Positions 54,988 through 63,248 of a DNA stretch of 64,000 nt are shown here, piece after piece. A program made the translations under genes and the position numbers. This DNA comes from Gammaproteobacteria bacterium. GTDB lineage: Bacteria > Pseudomonadota > Gammaproteobacteria > Ga0077536. The stretch is from assembly GCA_021773835.1 (NCBI GenBank), contig JAJFJQ010000027.1, forward strand, positions 25,567-89,566. Direction: 5' to 3'. Position 1 is the stretch's first letter. Every line of letters starts with the position of its first letter. The notes under the pieces are model-generated. The model saw only the letters and a program-made list of their open reading frames with translations. It had not been told where the DNA came from and did no database searches.

Positions 54988-54993
54988 GCCGCA

Positions 54994-56103
54994 GTGACAG
55001 AACTAACCATGCGCGACCCGCTGCGCCTGCCGCAACCGAGCGCAGACATTCGCACCCGACGGATCGCGGTCAACCGGGCGACGATCATGTCGCAACGTCC
55101 ACTCACCCACGACACCTACGAGCTGGTTGTCGCTTGCAATCAAGACAGCAACATTATTCATGCGGCCGCCGGTCAGTTTTTGACCCTACGCTTTCCCGGC
55201 ATCACACAACCACGTCCCTATTCGCTTGCCCGCGATCCGACCGCAGAGGCACCGAGCCAACACACGTTTTTCATTCGACTAGTTCCAGATGGCGAGGTAT
55301 CAAACTGGCTTGCGGCCGGTGATCGCAGCGGCACCGAGATCGAGATCGCGGGACCGCTCGGCGGATTCGGCTTGGACGAGTCAACCCAACCGATGGTCTG
55401 CATCGCGGGTGGCAGTGGCATGAGCGCGATCATGGCCGTGATTGAAGATGCCTGTACGCGGCAAGTAAAACGCGATTGCTTTTTCTTCTACGGTGCGCGA
55501 ACCCAGGCCGATTTATATTGCGAAACAAAGATTGCGGATATCTGCGCGCGTTGGAATGCTGCACATAGCTTTCAGTGTGTACAAGTACTGTCCGAGGAAC
55601 CGCCCGGCTCGGACTGGACCGGTGCCCGTGGGTTCGTCACCGATCACATCGATGAAGCATGGATCAAACCGGGGCGCATTGACCCGAATAAAGCATCGGC
55701 CTTTTTCTGCGGCCCACCGCCAATGATCGAAGCCGGCGCGAAGCTGTTAGTTCAAGCTGGCATGCCACAGTCACGGATCTTCCGCGACGTGTTCGAAGAC
55801 GCGCGCTCCCCGGCGCCGGTTATCGATAACCGTAAATGTGTCCTGTGCGATGAATGCCTTCTCGTGAAACCCGTCGAGAACTGCATCGTCGAGACGTCCG
55901 GGATCACGTTTGGCAGCAAGGGAAAAATCGATGGCTTTCAATCAATCAAGCCGGCGTTTTCATCGGGCCTCTACCACAACACGCTGTTTATCGATGAGTC
56001 TCAGTGCATTCGTTGCTACGCTTGCGTGAACGCGTGCCCACACGATGCTATTTCGCCTGATTACACTTTCGCAGGCACATTGCGGCAACAGGTCAAAGGG
56101 TGA
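54994..56103 (+). CDS. FNR-type NAD(P)/FAD reductase fused to C-terminal ferredoxin (Fe-S) domain
   Basis: The GTG at 54994 follows the molybdoenzyme stop by 6 bases. The 369-residue protein has the FAD motif RPYSLA (74-79), NAD(P)-binding GGSGM (139-143) and CGPPPM (239-244). After residue 280 a ferredoxin-like tail carries two Cys groups: C282-x2-C285-x2-C288 with C297, and C338-x2-C341-x2-C344-x3-C348-P, the second a canonical 4Fe-4S motif. It probably passes electrons between NAD(P)H and the adjacent molybdoenzyme. The order FNR then ferredoxin is unusual compared with XylA-like enzymes. Confidence 0.9.
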   Translation: MTELTMRDPLRLPQPSADIRTRRIAVNRATIMSQRPLTHDTYELVVACNQDSNIIHAAAGQFLTLRFPGITQPRPYSLARDPTAEAPSQHTFFIRLVPDGEVSNWLAAGDRSGTEIEIAGPLGGFGLDESTQPMVCIAGGSGMSAIMAVIEDACTRQVKRDCFFFYGARTQADLYCETKIADICARWNAAHSFQCVQVLSEEPPGSDWTGARGFVTDHIDEAWIKPGRIDPNKASAFFCGPPPMIEAGAKLLVQAGMPQSRIFRDVFEDARSPAPVIDNRKCVLCDECLLVKPVENCIVETSGITFGSKGKIDGFQSIKPAFSSGLYHNTLFIDESQCIRCYACVNACPHDAISPDYTFAGTLRQQVKG

Positions 56104-56145
56104 TCGCCGAACGTTTGTAGTTGGTGGATGCCGAGACGCCGTTTG

Positions 56146-56247
56146 TTTACCGCGGAGGGCACTAAGAACACGGAGGTAACGATTGTTTTTAATTAATTCA
56201 CTTTCTTATTGTTCTCCCCGTGTTCTTAGTGTCCTCCGTGTTTATCC
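56146..56247. repeat. Dispersed palindromic element, copy 2
   Basis: About 100 bases in the 193-base gap between convergent genes (54994 plus strand, 56297 minus strand). The left arm contains CGCGGAGGGCACTAAG followed by AACACGGAG; the right arm reads the reverse complement with few mismatches (CCCGTGTTCTTAG, then TGTCCTCCGTG). The centre is AT-rich (TTTTTAATTAATTCAC). It is related to the degenerate element at 30129-30215. It may also act as a bidirectional transcript terminator. Confidence 0.75.
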
Positions 56248-56296
56248 ATCAAGCTAATGCTGCCGAATCGCTAAGTGTGACGTCGCTGCAGTCTGT

Positions 56297-57391
56297 TTAG
56301 GTGGGGTTGTGGCTGCGATCGGTAAACTTATCGAAATAGATATCGCGACCGCGCACCCCGGCACCCGTTAAGATCGGTATCGCGGCGTCGATCATTGGCG
56401 GTGGTCCACATAGATAGGCCTGCGCATCGGCGAACTTAAACTCATCGATGCTTTTAATGAAATCCGATACGAAGCCACGCGCGCCATCCCAATCGCTATC
56501 TTCAGGTTCTTCGGATAACACCGGTAAAAACCGGATCGGCCCAGCCCAAGCAGTGGTGAGTGTATCGATCACAGCGCCACCGTAGAGATCGGCCTGGGTG
56601 CGGCCGCCGTAGAGGTAGACAACCGATCGATTAAGCTCCAGCTCGCTGCCATGCTCCAGCATCGCCTTAATTGGCGCCATGCCGCTACCACCGGCAATAC
56701 AAATGATTGGAACATCGGCTTGCCGCAGCCGGAATATACCGTAGGGCCCATCTACTTCGATCACCTCGCCGGTCCGATCGCTAGCCGCGAACCATCCCGA
56801 CACCTCACCGTTCGGGATCAGCCGAATATGAAACGACAGTTCGTTGCACCCCTGGCTCCGTGGTGCCGCTGCGAAGGAATACGAACGGCTTGCTGAGATC
56901 CCCGGTATGCTTAGGTTTGCGTATTGACCCGCGTAGTAATTCATCGATTCGTCCAGCGCGATACGCACGTCGAAAATGTCGCGCGTGAGCTTCGACACTG
57001 AAACGACGCTGCCGCGGAATTTACGCGCGGCTATTGTCGGCAATCCGTCGTCCAGCGTGTTAACGCGGATCTTGAGATCGGTCTTCGCCAAGGATTGGCA
57101 AGCAAGGATCGTACCGCCTTTCATCTCGTCCAGTTCAAGCACGTAGGCGAAATCCGTTAGCGGCTTAATATCCCCTTCGATCAGTTGGGTCTTGCAAGTC
57201 GAACAAGCGCCCGTTTGACACTCGAAAGGATAGGCAAGCCCGGCCTTAAGCGCCGCCTGCAAAATCGTTTCGCGAGCACCGACGGTTACCGTTGCTCCAA
57301 AAGGTTCGATAGTGACCTGGTGGGTTTTGGCGGGACGATTAAATAGACGCTTTAACATATGGAGTAACGGACCCGATTGGTGTGTACTCAC
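56297..57391 (-). CDS. XylA-type ferredoxin:NAD(P)H reductase (2Fe-2S + FNR)
   Basis: A 364-residue electron-transfer protein. The N-terminal plant-type ferredoxin has C58, C63, C66 and C98 (CQTGACSTC ... C). It is followed by an FNR module with RSYSFA (169-174) and GGSGMAP (234-240), ending CGPPPMIDAA. This layout is that of XylA, the reductase of xylene monooxygenase, and of phenol or methane monooxygenase reductases. The gene lies downstream of two AlkB/XylM genes on the same strand, beyond a terminator, and should reduce one or both hydroxylases. GTG 57391 and ATG 57358 are both possible starts. Confidence 0.92.
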   Translation of the reverse strand: MSTHQSGPLLHMLKRLFNRPAKTHQVTIEPFGATVTVGARETILQAALKAGLAYPFECQTGACSTCKTQLIEGDIKPLTDFAYVLELDEMKGGTILACQSLAKTDLKIRVNTLDDGLPTIAARKFRGSVVSVSKLTRDIFDVRIALDESMNYYAGQYANLSIPGISASRSYSFAAAPRSQGCNELSFHIRLIPNGEVSGWFAASDRTGEVIEVDGPYGIFRLRQADVPIICIAGGSGMAPIKAMLEHGSELELNRSVVYLYGGRTQADLYGGAVIDTLTTAWAGPIRFLPVLSEEPEDSDWDGARGFVSDFIKSIDEFKFADAQAYLCGPPPMIDAAIPILTGAGVRGRDIYFDKFTDRSHNPT

Positions 57392-57450
57392 GGGATCTAA
57401 GAGCTATCAACAAACGTGCGACGTGAGCTAATTTAAGCCACCCAGATAGT

Positions 57451-57480
57451 AAAAACGCCATCCGTTTGGATGGCGTTTTT
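57451..57480 (-). terminator. Rho-independent terminator downstream of the AlkB-like gene
   Basis: A perfect hairpin, AAAAACGCCATCC-GTTT-GGATGGCGTTTTT, lies 21 bases after the AlkB-like stop on the minus strand. It ends in a T-run on both strands and so could work in either direction. It separates the hydroxylase gene from the reductase gene, which means the reductase either depends on read-through or has its own promoter in the 59 bases that follow. Confidence 0.9.
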
Positions 57481-57501
57481 GTTTTCAAGCTTGCGTAGAA
57501 C

Positions 57502-58680
57502 TTACGCGTGCGCTGCATTCCCTGATTGATTATAGACAGCGAGACCACTCGCTACATTTTGCTCTGCAGCGATCTTCTTCTCCGCCTCGGTGGCAAACTC
57601 CTGATCCCATTTTAAGATCTGCGGACCCATTACCTTGCGGAAAAGCGGCGGGCAATAAGCGAGGATGGCATTGGTAACGCATCCCGTGTTTAAGATCGGT
57701 GATTCACCGGGTTTAACCTTCGCCAATTCGTGAAACGGTCGGTTCGGATGTTCATGGTGTTCCGAATGCTTGCTGACATTAAACAAGATCACTTGGGACA
57801 TGAGTCGGTTGCAATTCCAGGAATGGCGAACGCCGTCAGGCTCGCCCGGTGCACACACCTGACCGTGATGGAATTGGTAGCCGATCGCCTCGTACATCAT
57901 CTTGCTCATCCAAAACGCGACCGTGTACATACCGACGGCGATCCAACCACCAAGCAGATAGACGATTGTCCACACAACCGCGATACGCAGGGTTGATCGG
58001 ATCATCTTGTTACCGATCCAATAGACCGAGTGGCCGTACTTCGCCAGACGTTCTCTTTCCACATCCCACGCATAGGCGATTTGTTTGAACGGAGCACTCG
58101 AATAGAAAGCCCAGTAACTGTCGCCACGCAAAGACAGTGACGCGTCGTGCGGTTGTCCGAGTGTTTTATGGTGGCCGTAGACGTGCTCCACTTCGAATGG
58201 AATACCACCCGTCATAGCGAAGAACCAACGCCCGAAGAACATCGAGACTGGATTCCAAGTACGGTGGATCAGCTCGTGCGCCATGATCACGTTGGTTATG
58301 GCAAACATAATACCCATACCGAGCGCGGCACCGACAAGGTCGATAAACTGGTTGCCGGCTTTCGCGCCCAGCGCATCGTAACCGGTCATTGATGCGACCG
58401 CCGCGCCGATGCCGAATAAGTCGTGCGGGGTCATTGTCCAAATGAACACGACCGCGGCACCAATTATTACCGGCAGGTAACTGTACATAATCAAGGTCAA
58501 GATCTGCGGGTAGGAATATTTCGGCGCTTCACCGTGATCACCCAACAAATAATCACCGGCGAGCCCGCCTAAGATAACGAAGACAAATCCTAACCACAGC
58601 CAGTGGCCACCGAGGATACAACCGAGCGCGGTGACGCCGATGAAGATGTAGTTGGTGAAATATTTTGTGTACTTGAACAT
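57502..58680 (-). CDS. AlkB/XylM-family membrane hydroxylase, paralog 1
   Basis: A 392-residue integral membrane non-heme diiron hydroxylase. Histidine boxes are HELIH (135-139), EHVYGHH (165-171), and HSEHH (305-309), plus the fourth AlkB motif region YQFHHGQ (269-275). Six hydrophobic segments are visible (for example YIFIGVTALGCILGG, FVFVILGGLAGDYLL, YLPVIIGAAVVFIW). It inserts oxygen into a C-H bond of an alkane, alkyl-aromatic or terpenoid side chain using electrons from a rubredoxin or XylA-like reductase. No rubredoxin is encoded here; the XylA-type gene next door fits better. A terminator follows. Confidence 0.93.
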   Translation of the reverse strand: MFKYTKYFTNYIFIGVTALGCILGGHWLWLGFVFVILGGLAGDYLLGDHGEAPKYSYPQILTLIMYSYLPVIIGAAVVFIWTMTPHDLFGIGAAVASMTGYDALGAKAGNQFIDLVGAALGMGIMFAITNVIMAHELIHRTWNPVSMFFGRWFFAMTGGIPFEVEHVYGHHKTLGQPHDASLSLRGDSYWAFYSSAPFKQIAYAWDVERERLAKYGHSVYWIGNKMIRSTLRIAVVWTIVYLLGGWIAVGMYTVAFWMSKMMYEAIGYQFHHGQVCAPGEPDGVRHSWNCNRLMSQVILFNVSKHSEHHEHPNRPFHELAKVKPGESPILNTGCVTNAILAYCPPLFRKVMGPQILKWDQEFATEAEKKIAAEQNVASGLAVYNQSGNAAHA

Positions 58681-58827
58681 GTCCGGATCTCCTTAGCGAC
58701 GGCCGAACATCCGGGCGCCGCTTCAGCTACGTGATCCATACATTCTCACACGAAGTTAGGTCAAATAACACGGCGTTTACCCGGTTATTTCCATACGCCA
58801 AAGTATGCTGCGATGCCGAATTTTTCG

Positions 58828-60027
58828 CTATGCGGCGATTGCCCCGTCCGCCCCTGCCGCGGTCAATTCAGCAATGCCTGACTCACGATTATGTTGTTCA
58901 AGTACTTTAAGCTCTTCGGGTGTCGCCCACTTCTCGTCCCATTCTTTTAGCATCGGGATCATCATTTTCCAGAATACCGGCGGAAACCATGAAATGAGGG
59001 TCATCGTCAGGTAACCGTAAGGCGACTCTGGCATCGGTTTGTATTGATGCAAATAGTAGGGTCGGTCGTATTCGTGGTGCGAGCCGTGCCGCCCCAGGTT
59101 GAATGTAAAATGATTGCTAAGCGGGTTAAAACTTGAAAACGTATTGCGGGTAGTGACCTTCTCACCTTCAAGCCGGATCAAACCGTAATGCGAAAAGAAA
59201 TTGAGACCTTCGAGGATGTACTTCGAAAACGCCGCGGCGATTAACCACACGACCAACGCAAGCCAGCCACCTATAAGGCAAACCACGGAAACAACCACCG
59301 CCCCGCGTAACCAGGCGTGGACGACCCGATTCGTCGGTGACAGCCACGGCTTGCCGAGTTTATCCAAGCGTTTTTTTTCAATTTCGTAGCCGCCGTACCA
59401 TTGCATCCAACCGCCGCCGGTTAAAAACTCGTAGAAGCCAGTGCCGCGTTTCGGGGACACGGTATCGACCCCGGCATACCCTAGGTTTTTGTGGTGGCCA
59501 TAGACATGCTCCGTCGCGAAGTTCGTGCCAAAACTCAATGCGAAATCCCAGCGTCCAAATATCATATCGAATGGGTTTGTCGTGCGATGGGTCAACTCGT
59601 GCGCCGCCGATATCCCACTGACGCCGAGCACCCCACCGAGCGACATACCGACACCAAGGTAGTCGTACCAGGCATTCGAGGCGCGTGCGGCGAAGACATC
59701 AATATTTATATCGCTTGCGGCAACGATGGAATTAACCCATGCGCCGAAGCCAAACACATCAATATCACTACAGACCCAAGCCGCAACGAATACAGCGAGT
59801 ACGTGGCCGATCACAACGGAGTAGATGATCAGGTCATGGATGATCGGATAGTTCGAATCCGGGTTCGTTTCATCGCGCCAGTTCTTGGTCAGGATCTCGC
59901 CGCCCACACCAACGGCGAACAAAAACACGAAACCGCTCCACGTCCACCAACCGCCGAGCAGAATGCCGGCCATGGTGAGCGGGATCCAAATCCAATGAAT
60001 GTATGCGAAACGTAGGTATTGCCACAT
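58828..60027 (-). CDS. AlkB/XylM-family membrane hydroxylase, paralog 2
   Basis: A 399-residue protein similar in length and layout to paralog 1. Histidine boxes are HELTH (143-147), EHVYGHH (173-179), HGSHH (314-318), and the AlkB-type motif LNFFSHYGL (275-283). It is more like classical AlkB in this last motif than paralog 1 (YQFHHGQ). The two genes lie 147 bases apart on the same strand. They may act on different substrates or as successive steps. It diverges from the second molybdoenzyme gene 223 bases away. Confidence 0.92.
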   Translation of the reverse strand: MWQYLRFAYIHWIWIPLTMAGILLGGWWTWSGFVFLFAVGVGGEILTKNWRDETNPDSNYPIIHDLIIYSVVIGHVLAVFVAAWVCSDIDVFGFGAWVNSIVAASDINIDVFAARASNAWYDYLGVGMSLGGVLGVSGISAAHELTHRTTNPFDMIFGRWDFALSFGTNFATEHVYGHHKNLGYAGVDTVSPKRGTGFYEFLTGGGWMQWYGGYEIEKKRLDKLGKPWLSPTNRVVHAWLRGAVVVSVVCLIGGWLALVVWLIAAAFSKYILEGLNFFSHYGLIRLEGEKVTTRNTFSSFNPLSNHFTFNLGRHGSHHEYDRPYYLHQYKPMPESPYGYLTMTLISWFPPVFWKMMIPMLKEWDEKWATPEELKVLEQHNRESGIAELTAAGADGAIAA

Positions 60028-60250
60028 AGGTCCGTCCTAATCGCCCGGACGGCGATAAATCGGTTAGCGCCATTGTCGCTGAAAAATTGGCCAAGTTGGA
60101 ACTTCGTTTCAGATAGGTCGGGTCCGCAGCATGGTGCGGCGTTCTGCCACAACTATTGCAGCGCACAAAAAATCACGAGATCCCCGCGCGTGAAATGCCG
60201 CGCACACCGCTTTATAGTTGGAACCGGCGATCCCGCCGAGGAGCGAACGC

Positions 60251-62305
60251 ATGAAGACTGTACACGGCGCCTGCCCCCACGACTGTCCGGATACCTGTGC
60301 GTGGCTGATCACGGTTGACGATGATGGTCGCGCGATTAAATTCGAAGGCGATCCAGAACATCCCTTCACGAAAGGGGCGCTGTGCTCGAAGCTCAAACGT
60401 TATCCAGACCGGGTGTATAACAAAGACCGGATCCTGCACCCGATGCGTAGAACCGGGCCAAAGGGCGCCGGCCAATTCGAGCGCATCAGTTGGGACGAGG
60501 CGCTCGATGAGATGGTCGGCCGACTACAAGAAACCGTCGCTCGATCCGGACCACTCGCTGCCATGCCCTATAGCTTCGCCGGTACCTGCGGCATTCTGCA
60601 GCGCTATGCCGGCGACCAGTTTTTCGCTCGCCTCGGCGCGACGGAGATGCTCGGTGACATCTGTGGTGCAACCGCTTATGACGCCGCAGCCTCCGTTATC
60701 GGCCCGATGGATGCGATGCAGGTTGAAGATCTGCAATACAGCAAATTCATTATCCTATGGAGTACCAATACCGTAGCCACAAACGTGCATCTGTGGAGTG
60801 GGCCGATCATGACGGCGCGCAAAGCGGGCGCTCAGATAGTAGTGATCGATCCGGTCAAGACGCCAACCGCAGCACACGCCGACTGGCATATCCAAGTTCG
60901 CCCGGGCACCGATGCTGCATTGGCGCTTGCAATGATGCACGTGATCGTGCGCGACGATCTCCACGACAAGGAATTTATCGAACAACACACACTGGGCTTC
61001 GATAAGCTGCAAGAACGAATAAAAGAATATCCGCCAGAGCGCGCGGCGGCGATCACCGGCATCGACGCGGCAGAAATCGAAAAGCTCGCCCGCGCTTACG
61101 CCACCACCCGACCGTCTGTGATCCGCACTGTAGTCGGCATGGAACGCTACTCGAACGGTCACACTGCCATGCGCGCGGTAACCTGCCTACCGGGACTCAT
61201 CGGCGGTTGGCGCGAGCGTGGTGGCGGCCTGAGTTCTTTCATGCTGTCGATGTTCTTTGAGGCTTTGGACTACGGCGTGATGAGTCCACCTGAAGAGTAC
61301 GCAACCCGTCAACGCAGTGTGCATCTTGCGGAACTCGGACGCGTGCTGACCGATCCGGCGATGGATCCGCCGATCGAATGGATGATGGTATACAACTCGA
61401 ATCCTGTAGTCACCGCGGCGAATCAGAACCTCACGATTAAAGGTATGCAACGCGAAGACCTGTTCACGGTGGTGCACGAGCAATTCATTACGGACACCGC
61501 TTTATATGCAGACATCGTGTTGCCGGCGACAACGCAGTTTGAACATCTAGAACTCATGCCGTCTTGGGGCACGAGCTACCTTGCACTCAATCCCCCAGCG
61601 ATCGAACCACAAGGTGAGGCGCTCCCGAATACAGAAGTTTTCCGGCGCCTGTCCAAACGTATGGGGTTCACCGAGGAATATCTCCATCTAGACGACGAAG
61701 AACGGATCCGGCGTATGCTCGCCACCGGCCATAAATATATGGACGGGATCACCTACGAACGTCTTGAGAAAGACGGCTGGGCACCGCTCAACATCGGCGA
61801 CTACAATCCACTGGCAGAAGGAAAATTCGCGACACCTAGCGGTAAATGCGAATTCTATTCGCAAGACTACGCCGACGCGGGCCAGGATCCCTTACCGACC
61901 TACGAACCACTAGACGAACACGAGTACGGCGACGGTCACCCCACACCGCTACATCTGATGAGCGCAAAGACGAGCCACTTTTTAAACTCGGAATACGTCA
62001 ACCTCCGCCATCCCGGCACCCTCAAGCACGAACCATTAGTCGACATCAATCCCGTCGACGCCGCCGAACGAGATATCGCTTCGGGCGATATGGTGCGCCT
62101 ATTCAACCGCTACGGCGAAGTCGAAGTCCGCGCCAATGTTTCGGACGTCACCTCTGCTGGTGTTGTGTACCTGCCGTTTAATTGGTGGCCCGAGACGACC
62201 GCTAACGGCCAGTCAGCCAACGCCTTGACCCCAGATGGGGTGAGCCGTCGCGATATCGGTAGTAACGCCTTTGACGCGCACGTTGAGATCAAAAAAGCCG
62301 GTTAA
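60251..62305 (+). CDS. Molybdopterin oxidoreductase (formate-dehydrogenase-like family), second copy
   Basis: The ATG at 60251 follows GAGGAG. The 684-residue enzyme has a 4Fe-4S motif C8-PHD-C12-PDT-C16 with Cys45, and a probable Mo-ligating Cys138 in LGDICGATAYDAA. WMMVYNSNPVVTAANQN and HEQFITDTALYADIVLPATT are MGD contacts. It is about 80 residues shorter than the copy at 52696 and clearly paralogous (same CPHDCPDTC). It has no FNR-ferredoxin partner of its own downstream, so it may share the one at 54994. There is no Tat signal. Confidence 0.93.
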   Translation: MKTVHGACPHDCPDTCAWLITVDDDGRAIKFEGDPEHPFTKGALCSKLKRYPDRVYNKDRILHPMRRTGPKGAGQFERISWDEALDEMVGRLQETVARSGPLAAMPYSFAGTCGILQRYAGDQFFARLGATEMLGDICGATAYDAAASVIGPMDAMQVEDLQYSKFIILWSTNTVATNVHLWSGPIMTARKAGAQIVVIDPVKTPTAAHADWHIQVRPGTDAALALAMMHVIVRDDLHDKEFIEQHTLGFDKLQERIKEYPPERAAAITGIDAAEIEKLARAYATTRPSVIRTVVGMERYSNGHTAMRAVTCLPGLIGGWRERGGGLSSFMLSMFFEALDYGVMSPPEEYATRQRSVHLAELGRVLTDPAMDPPIEWMMVYNSNPVVTAANQNLTIKGMQREDLFTVVHEQFITDTALYADIVLPATTQFEHLELMPSWGTSYLALNPPAIEPQGEALPNTEVFRRLSKRMGFTEEYLHLDDEERIRRMLATGHKYMDGITYERLEKDGWAPLNIGDYNPLAEGKFATPSGKCEFYSQDYADAGQDPLPTYEPLDEHEYGDGHPTPLHLMSAKTSHFLNSEYVNLRHPGTLKHEPLVDINPVDAAERDIASGDMVRLFNRYGEVEVRANVSDVTSAGVVYLPFNWWPETTANGQSANALTPDGVSRRDIGSNAFDAHVEIKKAG

Positions 62306-62664
62306 GGCCGGCCGCCTCTCAGATATATAGACGGCGTTATCATCCAGCAATGTGCTAGCTCATGACGGGCACTTGTATCCCTGTTAACAGTCATTCCGTC
62401 CTAGTAATCTAGCGGGAGTGAGGTAGCAACCGTAGCGCTGATTCCGGACCCCGCGGTTTTGAGTACAATCCAGCACTCTGAACGTGCTTATTCCAGTAAT
62501 CATCGAGCGAGTTGCAAGACGTACCGAAATTGCTTTGCAGACTATGTCGATCGCATCCTCCATGGACTAAGCTTTAAAGCATGCATAATCGAAACATGGT
62601 CACTCAATATTGTAATAGGCAGATTCTGCCTATCTCCTTATTTTCTGATTCTGTCTAATTAACT
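62306..62664. other. Gap of about 360 bases before the cassette array; no gene seen
   Basis: There is no credible coding sequence; a 67-residue frame at 62459 lacks a ribosome site and protein-like composition. A perfect inverted repeat ATAGGCAGA-T-TCTGCCTAT lies at 62615-62633. No integron integrase, and no recognisable attI, occurs on either strand between the molybdoenzyme stop and the first cassette boundary. Confidence 0.6.
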
Positions 62665-62685
62665 GTTAGAAGGAAAGAGAAATCT

Positions 62686-63114
62686 GTGAAGGTATCGATC
62701 TCGTTCTTGGCAATTGCGGTTACCTTTGTTTCATTTCAAACATTAGCAGATGAAGAATCAATACTAACGCCCAAAGAATCTGAACAAATGAATCGTTGTG
62801 CTGGCTACTACATATTGGTACGAGCGCAAGCAGAAGCCGCCGGGAACACAACTCTCGAAGCTGCTGCCCGAAAGTCGATTTTTCAGGTGTTAGCGCAAAA
62901 AGCGCGCTTCTCGTCGTGCGATCCAATGAATGACAAATCTAAGCTCGATACTCATATGTCAAAAGCGATAACTCAAGCTGGATTGTTAGCTAAGAGTGCC
63001 ACGGATTTATCGACATTGTCCGAAACTTGCGGATCATTGTTGCTGAGTGAAGAATTTAATAGCACTGCGGAGATGAAGAGAATTGCTCACTGTTCGGCGC
63101 GCAACGGCAAGTGA
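62686..63114 (+). CDS. Cassette 1: small exported four-cysteine protein, unknown function
   Basis: A 142-residue protein starting at GTG 62686 with AGAAGGAAAGAG upstream. The signal peptide is MKVSISFLAIAVTFVSFQTLA with predicted cleavage before Asp22. The mature part is helical and contains four Cys (38, 78, 115, 136), consistent with two disulfides. I do not recognise the family. It is the only gene of its cassette and ends 7 bases before the attC. Exported small proteins of unknown function are common cassette cargo. Confidence 0.78.
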   Translation: MKVSISFLAIAVTFVSFQTLADEESILTPKESEQMNRCAGYYILVRAQAEAAGNTTLEAAARKSIFQVLAQKARFSSCDPMNDKSKLDTHMSKAITQAGLLAKSATDLSTLSETCGSLLLSEEFNSTAEMKRIAHCSARNGK

Positions 63115-63121
63115 CGGTTCC

Positions 63122-63232
63122 TTCTAACAAGGCAATGAACCTGACCACTTACAGCAAGCCTTTTACTCACTGCTGCGCTATTTTAGTTCGCAGAAGGCTT
63201 ACTGTAAGCGGCAGGTTATCGCGACGTTAGGG
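63122..63232 (+). repeat. attC recombination site 1
   Basis: The site opens with TTCTAAC (R'' core) at 63122 and closes with GTTAGGG (R' core) at 63226-63232. Between them, CTTACAG pairs with CTGTAAG, AAGCCTT with AAGGCTT and AACCTG with CAGGTT, giving a long imperfect hairpin. Orientation places the site after the gene at 62686. Recombination occurs between G and TT of the GTTAGGG core. Confidence 0.82.
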
Positions 63233-63248
63233 CGATCAGGAAAGGCTA

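Noticed and set aside
57356..57358. Shorter start ATG 57358 for the XylA-type reductase
   Set aside because: Neither this nor the GTG at 57391 has a good ribosome site, so I kept the longer frame and noted the alternative.
62459..62662. A 67-codon frame before the cassette array as a gene or integrase remnant
   Set aside because: No similarity to tyrosine recombinases is visible (no R-H-R-Y pattern), and it has no ribosome site.
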